The notes under the pieces are model-generated. The model saw only the letters and a program-made list of their open reading frames with translations, was not told where the DNA came from and did not search any database. A stretch of DNA of 64,000 nucleotides from Runella aurantiaca (GTDB lineage: Bacteria; Bacteroidota; Bacteroidia; Cytophagales; Spirosomataceae), in assembly GCF_003339505.1 (NCBI RefSeq), contig NZ_QPIW01000007.1:1-64000 (forward strand), given 5' to 3'. A program made the position numbers and the translations under genes. Below, in pieces: positions 1 through 8,280 of the stretch. Each line of letters starts with the position of its first letter. Within the stretch, counting starts at the first letter, position 1.

Positions 1-55
1 ATAGATGAAAAATTTGTAAATGTTGTATTATTCTGTGGTAAGTTAATCAAAAGTT

Positions 56-87
56 AAAAACCCCAGCAATAGTTAGCTGGGGTTTTT
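56..87 (-). terminator. Intrinsic terminator after the Gfo/Idh oxidoreductase
   Basis: A perfect 12-bp stem (56-67 pairing with 76-87) surrounds an 8-base loop. The GC-rich core CCCCAGC/GCTGGGG is bordered by A5 and T5 runs, so it can work in both directions. It lies about 40 bases past the stop of the oxidoreductase, whose transcription runs toward it. Confidence 0.8.
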
Positions 88-129
88 AAAGAAAAACAAA
101 GTCCAAAGTAATTTCCAAGGGAAGCCTGA

Positions 130-1455
130 TTAAATCTTAATGCCCCAAACGTCGTTCATCGAACGTCCAAGCAAAGCATTGGCTTCTTTATCATTTTTAA
201 ACGATTCTTTCTTTGGATTCCATTGCAGCGGTCGATTGAGTTGGTAGGCAATATTTCCGATGTTGCAAACCGACGCCGTCCGGTGGCCAATTTCCACGTC
301 ACAGATGGGTTTGCTCCGTTTACGCATTGCATCAAAGAAATCTTTATAGTGATTTTCGCTCTTATACACGTGTTTTTCAGTTTCTGCGATTACCCGCGTA
401 GCCAATGAGGCAGGCGTAGTTTCTATTTTTTTACGTTGTACCCGAAGTTCACCTTCCGTTCCCGTAAAGAGAATCGCGTTGTTCCAGTCCCATTTTTCGT
501 GGGTCATCACGATGCCATTTTCATAGCGATAGGTCAGAAAAGGATGCTCTTTGCCATCGGGGGCAATCACTTCTACGGGGCCGCTGTTGTCCATGTCAAG
601 TGCCCATTGTACAATGTCAAACATGTGAGCCCCCCAATCGGTCACCATGCCGCCGCCGAATTCTTTGTAATTCCGCCAATTGGGAAATACGTCTTTTGAC
701 GTGGGGGGGGCCAATTCTGAATTGAAAGGAACTGCCGCATTGGGCCCCAACCATGCACTCCAATCCAATCCTTCAGGAATGGTTTCGGCGGGCAAATCAT
801 AGGGTTTGGGCGGCGGACCAACATTTACCTTAATGCTTTTAACTTCGCCGATGTAACCATTCCGAATCAATTCGGCAGCCTGACGAAACTCTGGCCACGA
901 ACGCTGCATACTCCCCGTCTGAAACACACGGTTGTATTTGCGAGCGGCATTGACCATAGCCCGACCTTCTTTTACGGTCAATGCCAGCGGTTTTTCGCAA
1001 TAAATATCTTTTCCTGCTTCGGCTGCACGTACGGCCATGGCCGCATGCCAGTGGTCAGGAGTAGCAATCACAACTGCATCTACATCTTTTCGAGCCAGCA
1101 ATTCACGGAAATCATTGTAGACAGGAATCTCAGAATAAGTGCCCGACTGCGGATTTTTTTCGTAGAATGTTTTAATTCGGTCAATCGTCAATTGGGCTTT
1201 GGCTTTGTACACTTCGCTCATGGCCACAATCCGGGCTTCATTGGTGCTCAAAAACGAATTTGTCAGTCCACGACCCTGCTTTCCCGTACCGATAAAACCC
1301 AGCGAAATAATATCACTTGGCGCAACATACTTCGTTCCGTCGGGGCGAGTTCCTCCTAAAACGTGACGTGGAACAATCATTATTCCTGCCAAAGCAGTGG
1401 CAGCTTTGGCGACAAAGTCTCTACGGTTGATGGGGGTTGAGTTTTCTTCTTTCAT
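130..1455 (-). CDS. Tat-exported Gfo/Idh/MocA family oxidoreductase
   Basis: A 441-residue NAD(P)-dependent sugar dehydrogenase-like protein. The N-terminus has a twin-arginine signal (NRRDFVAKAA, from residue 10, then a hydrophobic stretch), so it is probably exported folded with its cofactor. A Rossmann glycine motif GFIGTGKQG lies at residues 53-61 and the family EKP motif near residue 153. The C-terminal half matches the substrate-binding alpha/beta domain. Such periplasmic members act on sugars or 3-keto-sugars in Bacteroidota; the substrate cannot be read from sequence. It is monocistronic, diverges from the kinase at 1680, and ends before a strong terminator. The ATG at 1455 is the natural start because it opens the Tat signal. 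Confidence 0.9.
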   Translation of the reverse strand: MKEENSTPINRRDFVAKAATALAGIMIVPRHVLGGTRPDGTKYVAPSDIISLGFIGTGKQGRGLTNSFLSTNEARIVAMSEVYKAKAQLTIDRIKTFYEKNPQSGTYSEIPVYNDFRELLARKDVDAVVIATPDHWHAAMAVRAAEAGKDIYCEKPLALTVKEGRAMVNAARKYNRVFQTGSMQRSWPEFRQAAELIRNGYIGEVKSIKVNVGPPPKPYDLPAETIPEGLDWSAWLGPNAAVPFNSELAPPTSKDVFPNWRNYKEFGGGMVTDWGAHMFDIVQWALDMDNSGPVEVIAPDGKEHPFLTYRYENGIVMTHEKWDWNNAILFTGTEGELRVQRKKIETTPASLATRVIAETEKHVYKSENHYKDFFDAMRKRSKPICDVEIGHRTASVCNIGNIAYQLNRPLQWNPKKESFKNDKEANALLGRSMNDVWGIKI

Positions 1456-1495
1456 CTGAAAATTGAGATTGAATATAGATACTCTCCCAAAAGCA

Positions 1496-1526
1496 GCCTA
1501 ACCAAAAGTTTATACTTGTGTTAGGC
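1496..1526. promoter_or_regulatory. Imperfect dyad in a divergent promoter region
   Basis: GCCTAAC (1496-1502) and GTTAGGC (1520-1526) are perfect 7-bp inverted arms. The pairing extends inward imperfectly (CCTAACCAAAAG against CCTAACACAAG). The dyad lies in the 224-bp gap between the divergent oxidoreductase and kinase genes, about 40 bases from the oxidoreductase start, as an operator would. No regulator is identified. The rest of the gap shows nothing else clear. Confidence 0.35.
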
Positions 1527-1679
1527 GCTATTCACCGACATTTCCCAAAAGGCATTTCCTGAAAGGCTGTGATGAGTGATTATCAAGGTTATTAATGAAC
1601 AGGTACTGAAATTTACATTTTGAAATATGTAACCCAAACTACCTTTTAGGAGTCTACCCATTATTCCATCCGCTGAATC

Positions 1680-4600
1680 ATGATTTTTTCAATGATAAGA
1701 CAAATCATTTTTTGGACAATCTTTTTGAGTGTTGTCGAGGCCGCATACGGACAGAAACGCTATTTTCCGCATTACACCACTGCCGACGGCCTTCCCAGCA
1801 ACACGGTTTACAAAGTAGTGAAAGATGAACGCGGCTTTTTATGGCTAGCCACCAGCAACGGTATTTGTAGATTTGACGGTCACCACTTCGAAACTTTTTC
1901 TCTCAAAGGGTTAGTAAACGATGTTGAATTTATCGATATCTATATCGGTAAACAGGGCAGAATCTGGTTTATTCCTTTCTCAGGTGATGTTTTGCTTTAC
2001 GACGGCTATACATTTCAAAACGGAAAAGATTTTTTCGGTACGTCTTTCCAATCTGTACAACAAATTTATGAAGATGACTTCGGCCATGTATGGATTGTTA
2101 AACAAGCGGCTGATATCTTTCGCTTCCATCTCTCTTCCCGAATACTAACTGTAATCAAAGGGAAAGCATATTCGTATAAAACCATTGTAAACATTTTGTC
2201 TCCCCATGAAGTATTTGTCAATGACGGCTATCATTGTTTAGAGTTATTCAGTAGAAAATCTCTTTTTTCATTGCCTGAAAGTTTCAGCCGCAACCGTCCC
2301 CGAATCATCTATCATGTAGATTCCCTTCAATACATTTACCCTTCAAACTCTGCCATTTGTTTTTATAATGCAGGGAAAATCAACACCATTCAAGTGCCAG
2401 AACTGCCTTATAAAAACACTATTTTTGTCAATTTGCACTCCAAAACAGTATGTGTCGGCACTTCTGATCGGGGATTGTTTTTGTTTAAAATGGAAGGGGA
2501 TAAACTTTCGTATGTCTCCAACGAATTGCCGGGGCGAAGCATTACTTACACTGCTCCCGACAATGAAGGAAACATCTGGATCGCCACCTACAACGATGGG
2601 CTTTATTGTATGTCTCCCCAAGCAGCTTACCAAATTTCCAACATCGGCATCTACAATACCGAGCCTTTGAGCGTTGGAAAACTTGACCGGGAGTTATTGA
2701 TCGGTCTCAACCGAGGAAATATTGAGATTGTGGTAGATAATATTCCGCGCAAAAGCATTGACTTTGAAAAGTCGTATAGTGTAAAACCCCTTACATCGCG
2801 TGTCAAAAATATCCGTATCAGACCGAAGGCTGCTTGGATGTCGTATGAAAATATCCTTTACCACTACAATGGTCGAACATTTAAATCGTACTTTATCAAC
2901 GGAAATATCAAAGACATTGCCTTCTCTGATTCATTGATTTTTCTGGCCACGCATCATGGCGCTTATATCTCCACTGAAAATCAATTGGCAGAATGTGAAA
3001 TAAAGCCTCCTTTTACCACATCCAAATACCATTATTTATTATCCAATCATTCCGATAAAAGAAAAATAAATTTGGAGCGTACTACGGCCATTGCTTACGA
3101 TCCGTTTGAAAAACGCCTTTGGATAGGACAAACCAATGGGTTGATGACATTCAGTCACCGCAAAATAGATTCTACCCTGAAAAATAACGTTGTCAAGCCG
3201 CAAATACCGGATATACTGCCGCCGGCTTTGCAAAACTTCAAATACAGAATAACTGCGTTAGCTACTCTGCCAGACGGCAGCTTGGTGATCGGGACCACCG
3301 TTGCGGGTATTTTTTTCTACAGGAACCGGCAGCTTTACAGCCTTTCCGTCGAAGAAGGTTTATCCAATAATTTTGTGCAGTCCTTCTTTGTAAGCAACGA
3401 TAAAACGCTGTGGGCAAGCACGATCAATGGACTGAACAAAATACGCATCGAAAATGTCCTACAAAAAAAATGGCAAATCACGGTTTATAACGTGAGCAAC
3501 GGATTGGCTACCAATGTAGTGAATGATGTGTTTGTAAAAAATGACTCTATCTGGGTAGCGACAACGGGTGGAGTCACTTTTCTAAAAGACATTTCGAGCA
3601 GCGCTAAACTGCCGATTCTCGTACACATTACCAACGTTTGGGCAGATGGCCACCTCACTCTTGTCACGCCACATTTATCCATAGAAAGCAAAGAAGAAAT
3701 TAGGTTTAACTTTTATGCCATCAGCCGTCAGTGGGCTGGCAATGTACGCTATCGTTTCAGACTCTCGGGGAATATGTTCGGTTCTTCTTCGTCTTATAGT
3801 CAATGGAGTAACACCGATGAGCATACTGCTGTCTTCACAAAGTTACTGCCAGGCAGCTATCGGTTCGAGCTGGAAGCTATTTCGAAAGAACGAGGGTTAC
3901 TCTTAGGAAAAACATCCTTAAATTTCAAAGTTATGATGCCTTGGTATCTCAATCCCATCATACAGGGCTCCCTTATTACTTCTTTTTGTTTTGCTCTACT
4001 GACCGTTTTGTTTATGTATTATTATCGCCGGGAGCGTAAAGCAAGGGCATTCAATGAAGAATTTAATGAGTTGGAAAAACAGGCGTTTCGGGCCCAGATG
4101 AACCCTCATTTTATTTTTAATTGCCTCAATGCCATTCAGGAGTTTCTGCTCAACAATGAATCTGAACAGGCCCATCGGTATCTTTCACAATTTGCCAAGT
4201 TGATTCGTAAATCATTGGATTTTACTAAACACAGCAGTGTCTGTTTAACCGATGAAATCGACTTCTTGAGGCTGTATATCAAATTAGAACAATTACGGTA
4301 TCTCCAACCCTTCAGGGTTGAGGTGAACATCCATCCAAGTGTGAAAGCCAATGAAATAGAAGTTCCTTCTCTTTTGTTGCAGCCTTTTGTTGAAAACGCC
4401 ATCAGACACGGGCAACTGGGACGGATGCGGGAAGAGGGGCTTCTTAAAATAGATTTTGAGTTTGCAGAGAAGTATTTATACTGCACAATCGACGACAACG
4501 GTGTAGGTTTGGAGTTTTCCCAAAGTGCCAAAACGACCCTTACAAAAGAACATACTTCACAAGGTTTGGACATCGTTAAAAAAAGAATAAAATTAATCAA

Positions 4601-4703
4601 TCAGTTGAGTGACGAAAGCCACAGTATCGACGTCTTTGATAAGAAGCACCTCAATCCTCCATTGCGGGGGACGCGTGTGTTGATGAAGTTATATACCGGT
4701 TAA
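1680..4703 (+). CDS. Sensor histidine kinase, two-component propeller type (LytS-like His_kinase)
   Basis: A 1007-residue membrane sensor. A signal peptide (ending near residue 24) is followed by two-component-regulator propeller repeats; the first has GLPSNTVYKVVKDERGFLWLA. A Y_Y_Y domain (about 650-750) and one membrane helix (about 758-780) come next. The cytoplasmic His_kinase domain has the MNPHFIFN phosphoacceptor box near residue 807 and an ATPase N-box (PFVENAIRHG, about 900) plus DDNGVGL. This architecture senses periplasmic or surface ligands in Bacteroidota. The response regulator starts three bases after its stop, so the two are an operon and probably a cognate pair. The ligand is unknown; the propeller type is often associated with glycans. 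Confidence 0.92.
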   Translation: MIFSMIRQIIFWTIFLSVVEAAYGQKRYFPHYTTADGLPSNTVYKVVKDERGFLWLATSNGICRFDGHHFETFSLKGLVNDVEFIDIYIGKQGRIWFIPFSGDVLLYDGYTFQNGKDFFGTSFQSVQQIYEDDFGHVWIVKQAADIFRFHLSSRILTVIKGKAYSYKTIVNILSPHEVFVNDGYHCLELFSRKSLFSLPESFSRNRPRIIYHVDSLQYIYPSNSAICFYNAGKINTIQVPELPYKNTIFVNLHSKTVCVGTSDRGLFLFKMEGDKLSYVSNELPGRSITYTAPDNEGNIWIATYNDGLYCMSPQAAYQISNIGIYNTEPLSVGKLDRELLIGLNRGNIEIVVDNIPRKSIDFEKSYSVKPLTSRVKNIRIRPKAAWMSYENILYHYNGRTFKSYFINGNIKDIAFSDSLIFLATHHGAYISTENQLAECEIKPPFTTSKYHYLLSNHSDKRKINLERTTAIAYDPFEKRLWIGQTNGLMTFSHRKIDSTLKNNVVKPQIPDILPPALQNFKYRITALATLPDGSLVIGTTVAGIFFYRNRQLYSLSVEEGLSNNFVQSFFVSNDKTLWASTINGLNKIRIENVLQKKWQITVYNVSNGLATNVVNDVFVKNDSIWVATTGGVTFLKDISSSAKLPILVHITNVWADGHLTLVTPHLSIESKEEIRFNFYAISRQWAGNVRYRFRLSGNMFGSSSSYSQWSNTDEHTAVFTKLLPGSYRFELEAISKERGLLLGKTSLNFKVMMPWYLNPIIQGSLITSFCFALLTVLFMYYYRRERKARAFNEEFNELEKQAFRAQMNPHFIFNCLNAIQEFLLNNESEQAHRYLSQFAKLIRKSLDFTKHSSVCLTDEIDFLRLYIKLEQLRYLQPFRVEVNIHPSVKANEIEVPSLLLQPFVENAIRHGQLGRMREEGLLKIDFEFAEKYLYCTIDDNGVGLEFSQSAKTTLTKEHTSQGLDIVKKRIKLINQLSDESHSIDVFDKKHLNPPLRGTRVLMKLYTG

Positions 4704-4706
4704 CCT

Positions 4707-5483
4707 GTGAATACTGCCTTGCCTGACCCACGTGAAGTATACCGAGCCGTCATTGTTGAAGACGAAGATCGGAGTCGTAAATTACTAGAGATCATGCTAG
4801 GAAAATATTGTCCGCAGGTTAAAATCGTCGGTGTTGCCGATACCTTGGAAACGGCCGTAATAATTATCAGTTCCCTCCAGCCGGATGTGGTATTTTTAGA
4901 TATTGAACTGCCCGACGGCTCAGGCTTCAAAGTGCTGGACCAGCTGCTCCATCTTTCATTCAGCGTTATTTTTGTAACTGCCTACGAGCATTACGCCCTA
5001 AGAGCCCTCAAACGCTCCGCGCTGGATTACCTGCTCAAACCTCTTGATATTGATGATTTGGTAGCCGCTGTAAAAAAGCTACCCCCATTAGGTACCGTTA
5101 AAAAACATCTGGAAGGGCAGAATATGATTTTGAACAGCTATATAAACGGAGCACCCCGCGACCAATACATCATGGCCTTGCCCACCCTTGACGGGCTGAT
5201 TTTTATTCATGACGAAGAAGTGATCGCCTGCCGCAGCGACAGCAATTATACCCATCTGACGTTAACCAATAACCGTAAATTTCTGGTTTCTCGTACCCTC
5301 AATGATATTGAGGAGATGTTGTCAGAAGATTTATTTTGCCGGGTACACCATTCCCATATTGTAAATCTCAAACATATTCGCCGCTACTTTAAAGGCAAAG
5401 GCGGCTATTTGGAAATGTCTGACGGCTCTACAGTGGAGGTTTCTTTTCGTAAAAAGCATGACTTTTTGGCTCGCTTCGCCTAA
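4707..5483 (+). CDS. LytTR-family response regulator
   Basis: A 258-residue regulator with an N-terminal CheY-like receiver (acidic pair at 19-20, phosphoacceptor Asp65 in FLDIELPDGSG, conserved Lys in LLKPLD) and a C-terminal LytTR DNA-binding domain (about 155-258, with HSHIVNLKHI). It starts with GTG three bases after the kinase stop, so it is translationally close-coupled to its partner. LytTR proteins bind paired direct repeats spaced about two helical turns apart; exactly such a repeat lies 23 bases downstream at 5506-5538. The likely target is the following LytTR/S74 gene pair. Confidence 0.92.
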   Translation: MNTALPDPREVYRAVIVEDEDRSRKLLEIMLGKYCPQVKIVGVADTLETAVIIISSLQPDVVFLDIELPDGSGFKVLDQLLHLSFSVIFVTAYEHYALRALKRSALDYLLKPLDIDDLVAAVKKLPPLGTVKKHLEGQNMILNSYINGAPRDQYIMALPTLDGLIFIHDEEVIACRSDSNYTHLTLTNNRKFLVSRTLNDIEEMLSEDLFCRVHHSHIVNLKHIRRYFKGKGGYLEMSDGSTVEVSFRKKHDFLARFA

Positions 5484-5505
5484 ACGCACTTCCTGCCTTT
5501 TTCTT

Positions 5506-5538
5506 CACACTTACTCACTCACTGCCCACACTTACTCA
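5506..5538 (+). promoter_or_regulatory. 12-bp direct repeat with 21-bp period, candidate LytTR operator
   Basis: CACACTTACTCA occurs at 5506-5517 and again, identically, at 5527-5538, a 21-bp period placing both on the same DNA face. LytTR regulators typically bind direct repeats with this spacing. The site is about 100 bases upstream of the LytTR-only gene and just downstream of a LytTR response regulator gene. The rest of the 154-bp gap shows no clear hairpin. Confidence 0.5.
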
Positions 5539-5637
5539 GTATGGTTTTAGTGGGTTAGTGTATTCCTATATGTTTGATGCATCAATCAATGCCAAAGATT
5601 GGGCTAAAAGTGCATCAGTTACTACTAATTAAGCACC

Positions 5638-6009
5638 ATGAATACTCACTTGCTTCCGCTTTCCAACCTTGGTTTACCAAATCTGATGATACAGACCCCT
5701 GATGGCAAACGTCCGGTCCATATTTCAGAAATCGTATTTTTAGAAAGTGCCCGCAATTATACCTTCGCTTATTTAGCAGACGGCACCCGCCTTATTACTT
5801 CCAAAACCATTGGACTTTTTGAATTACCCTTTGCCAAGCATGGCTTTATCCGTATCAACAAGAGCATCATTACCCATTTGTCCTACATCACTGAAAGCTG
5901 TAAAAACGACGGTTATGCCATCAGGCTCCGCAATGGCCAATGGCACACCTGCTCAAGACGCCGAACCCCAAAAGTGAGAAAAGTCCTTAAACAGTTAAAA
6001 ACTTTATAA
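5638..6009 (+). CDS. Receiver-less LytTR DNA-binding protein
   Basis: A 123-residue protein made almost wholly of one LytTR domain (about 20-115: VHISEIVFLESARNYTF, then IRINKSIITHLSYI). It has no receiver, signal peptide or membrane helix. Such proteins act as DNA-binding regulators without phosphorylation or as accessory partners of full-length LytTR regulators. It starts downstream of the two-component pair and ends 10 bases before the S74 surface protein, suggesting a two-gene operon in which it may control that protein. Autoregulation through the repeat at 5506-5538 is possible. Confidence 0.85.
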   Translation: MNTHLLPLSNLGLPNLMIQTPDGKRPVHISEIVFLESARNYTFAYLADGTRLITSKTIGLFELPFAKHGFIRINKSIITHLSYITESCKNDGYAIRLRNGQWHTCSRRRTPKVRKVLKQLKTL

Positions 6010-6019
6010 TTATTCATCT

Positions 6020-7189
6020 ATGAGAAAGCTATTTCCGTTATTCCTTTTATTTCCTGCTTTGAGTTGGGGGCAAACCAACATGACCATTCAGGATAATACT
6101 GCAAGTATTACCATTACACCTGATGGACTTAGAAGTTATCGTCCCATCAATACTGGGCTGTATAATACCGCCATTGGAGAGAAAGTTCTTGAATTGAATA
6201 CGACAGGTCAGCGAAATACCGCCGTCGGCTATAGCTCTCTGAATAAAGTAAACGGCAATTCAGACAATACGGCGGTGGGGTACAATGCCCTGAAACTTAC
6301 CAATAATGTCGAAAATACTGCTGTCGGCGCAGAGGCTTTGTCAAAGAATGCGGTCGGAAACGGCAATACAGCTTTAGGTTTCAGGGCCTTAGGGGAAGAA
6401 TTTGAGGGTTGGCAGAATATTGGCATCGGCACTGGTGCCGGCATGAATCTCTACGGGGGAGGATACAACATTTGTATTGGTGCAGGGGCAATGGGCAGCA
6501 CTCCTTTCGGAGGAGTAAGTCCCTCCAATTATCCGGAAAACAATGTCGCCGTTGGAGGTTTTTCTTTGGCAAACTGCAAGACAGGGTTCAACAACGTTGC
6601 CATCGGTTATCAGGCAGGCGCTTCCGAGACCGGCTCCAATCGACTTTATATCGAAAACTCTGGCACTACCACGCCACTCATAGGAGGTGATTTTGCCAAT
6701 GATGTTGTAGGAATTAATATGCCCATTGGTGCCCTGGCCGCCAATCCGACCTGGAAACTCAAAGTAGGCGGCGATATCAATGCCACCGGCAGCGTAAGAG
6801 CAGCGGGCGTTGTCCTTACTTCTGATCGCCGTTTCAAAAAAGACATCGCTCCCCTGCAAAATGCCCTGACCCGGCTCACTGGCATTCAGGGAGTGACCTA
6901 TCTGTGGCGGAAAAATGAATTTCCCGACCGGCATTTTACGGACAAAAAACAAACCGGATTTATCGCGCAGGAAATAGAAAAAATATTTCCTGAAATGGTC
7001 GATACTGATGCACAGGGGTACAAATCCATCAATTATATCCAATTAACTCCCGTTTTGGTGGAAGCCATCAAAGAATTGTCTGAGCAGGTAAAAACGCTTC
7101 AAAATCAGCATAAAAACCTTGAGGCTTCGATAGAAGACATTTTTAAAATACTAAAAGAAAAAGGAGCAAATCATCCGGGTGTAAACTAA
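6020..7189 (+). CDS. Secreted tail-fiber-like protein with YadA-head-type repeats and S74 chaperone domain
   Basis: A 389-residue protein. A signal peptide ends near WGQ (residue 18). Residues about 50-215 hold degenerate repeats of the N-T-A-V-G-Y-x-A-L type, as in trimeric adhesin heads. The C-terminal Peptidase_S74/endosialidase chaperone domain begins at SDRRFKKDI (about 268) and carries QTGFIAQEIEKIFPE. The last 40 residues are a predicted coiled coil. In the family the S74 domain assembles the fibre trimer and then cleaves itself off at the Ser of the SDRR motif. Here the passenger is probably surface-exposed. It likely forms an operon with the LytTR gene 10 bases upstream. No phage genes surround it, so a host surface role is more likely than a tail fibre. 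Confidence 0.85.
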   Translation: MRKLFPLFLLFPALSWGQTNMTIQDNTASITITPDGLRSYRPINTGLYNTAIGEKVLELNTTGQRNTAVGYSSLNKVNGNSDNTAVGYNALKLTNNVENTAVGAEALSKNAVGNGNTALGFRALGEEFEGWQNIGIGTGAGMNLYGGGYNICIGAGAMGSTPFGGVSPSNYPENNVAVGGFSLANCKTGFNNVAIGYQAGASETGSNRLYIENSGTTTPLIGGDFANDVVGINMPIGALAANPTWKLKVGGDINATGSVRAAGVVLTSDRRFKKDIAPLQNALTRLTGIQGVTYLWRKNEFPDRHFTDKKQTGFIAQEIEKIFPEMVDTDAQGYKSINYIQLTPVLVEAIKELSEQVKTLQNQHKNLEASIEDIFKILKEKGANHPGVN

Positions 7190-8152
7190 TGAAAAAACAT
7201 TTCCTTTGGCTTTCTTGTTTTTTTCAGGCAGTATCACCCTATTTGGACAAAACTGCGGCACTCCCTCTGCTACGGATGCGGATGAACTTTTCTTTGGCAA
7301 ATTCATCCATAAGCGCCTAAAAGGTAAAAACACCTGGGCCGGTGCCGTAACCGTCAACTATGTCCCTGTAAAGGTGCACATTAATCGCAATGATGACGGC
7401 AGCGGCGGGGTGGACCTCTTTGCCCTCAATGCCAAATTTGCCGAATTGAACAGGGCTTTTTTACCCGTAGGATTTCGGAGGTTTGTGCGCCAGCGAAGGT
7501 CTCATTAACTGCCACTACCAGCGAAGGCTACACCTATGCGTGGAAAAACAATGCCAGGACACTGCCCAACTAGACTTCTCAAACGTTGGCTGCGGCCCAA
7601 ACGGAGAATTACTGGGTGGAAATTTCACAGAACGGGTGCAGCAATGAATCTGGACCCGTTGTAGTGACTATCAACCCCAAAGTGCAGGTGAATCTTTCGG
7701 GAATTGCAAGTATATATGCAGGTCAGTCGGCCAATCTAAGTGTATCATTGGCCGCCAGAGCCCTTCCCTATCAGCTTACCCTTTCTACCGGTCAGCAGTT
7801 TACAAACAGTATGAATAACCCTTTTACGATTACGGTTTCTCCCACAACAACGACAACCTACACGATTACACAGATAAGCAATACACAATGCGGGGCCAGC
7901 ACTGCGGGTGGAAGTGCCCTGATTACAATCCTGCCAACGCAGTTGCCATGTCCCCAAACGCTTGCCGTCCATACCGCCCACCCAGGGCCTTATCAAGCCT
8001 CGGAAACAATAACAACAACGGGTACGATTCAGTATACTTCCGGAAATATATCTTACACCGCAGGCAAGTCAATCACCATCACCTCTCCCGCCACGGGCGG
8101 CTTTTGGCAAAGTGGCCCCAATACCGTTTTTGAAGCCAAAATTACAGGATAA
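7189..8152 (+). pseudogene. Decayed secreted protein: metalloprotease-like N-terminus joined to Ig-like/3-coathanger C-terminus
   Basis: Three reading frames each hold a recognisable fragment. An ATG at 7189 (overlapping the previous stop) begins a signal peptide that only continues, in another frame, if one T is added to the T7 run at 7218-7224. The next fragment (to about 7475) starts NCGTPSATDADELFF, like the pro-region of secreted M43-type proteases. It then runs out of frame into an Ig-like repeat (AKVSLTATTSEGYTYAWKNN) that has an in-frame TAG at 7571-7573. The C-terminus, 7586-8152, is a serine/threonine-rich domain ending in a 3-coathanger-like stack (GKSITITSPATGGFW). There is no catalytic domain, so an internal deletion near 7475 is likely. 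The gene is almost surely inactive, though its C-terminal ORF is open. Confidence 0.75.
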
Positions 8153-8280
8153 AAGACTCAGGCTTCTCCTATTTCCAGTTTTATCACTTTCTTTTCGCTA
8201 AAAACACCTTAGAAAAGCCCCCCAATTAATTTCTAGTCACTTTTTCGAATGGCAAAAAACAAAAGCATTTTTTATCTTAA

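Noticed and set aside
6389-7042. 217-codon open frame on the minus strand inside the S74 protein gene
   Set aside because: It lies wholly within the complement of a well-supported gene and shows no protein-like motif.
5638-7189. Prophage tail-fibre region
   Set aside because: S74 domains occur in phage fibres, but no capsid, terminase or integrase genes are present and regulators adjoin it.
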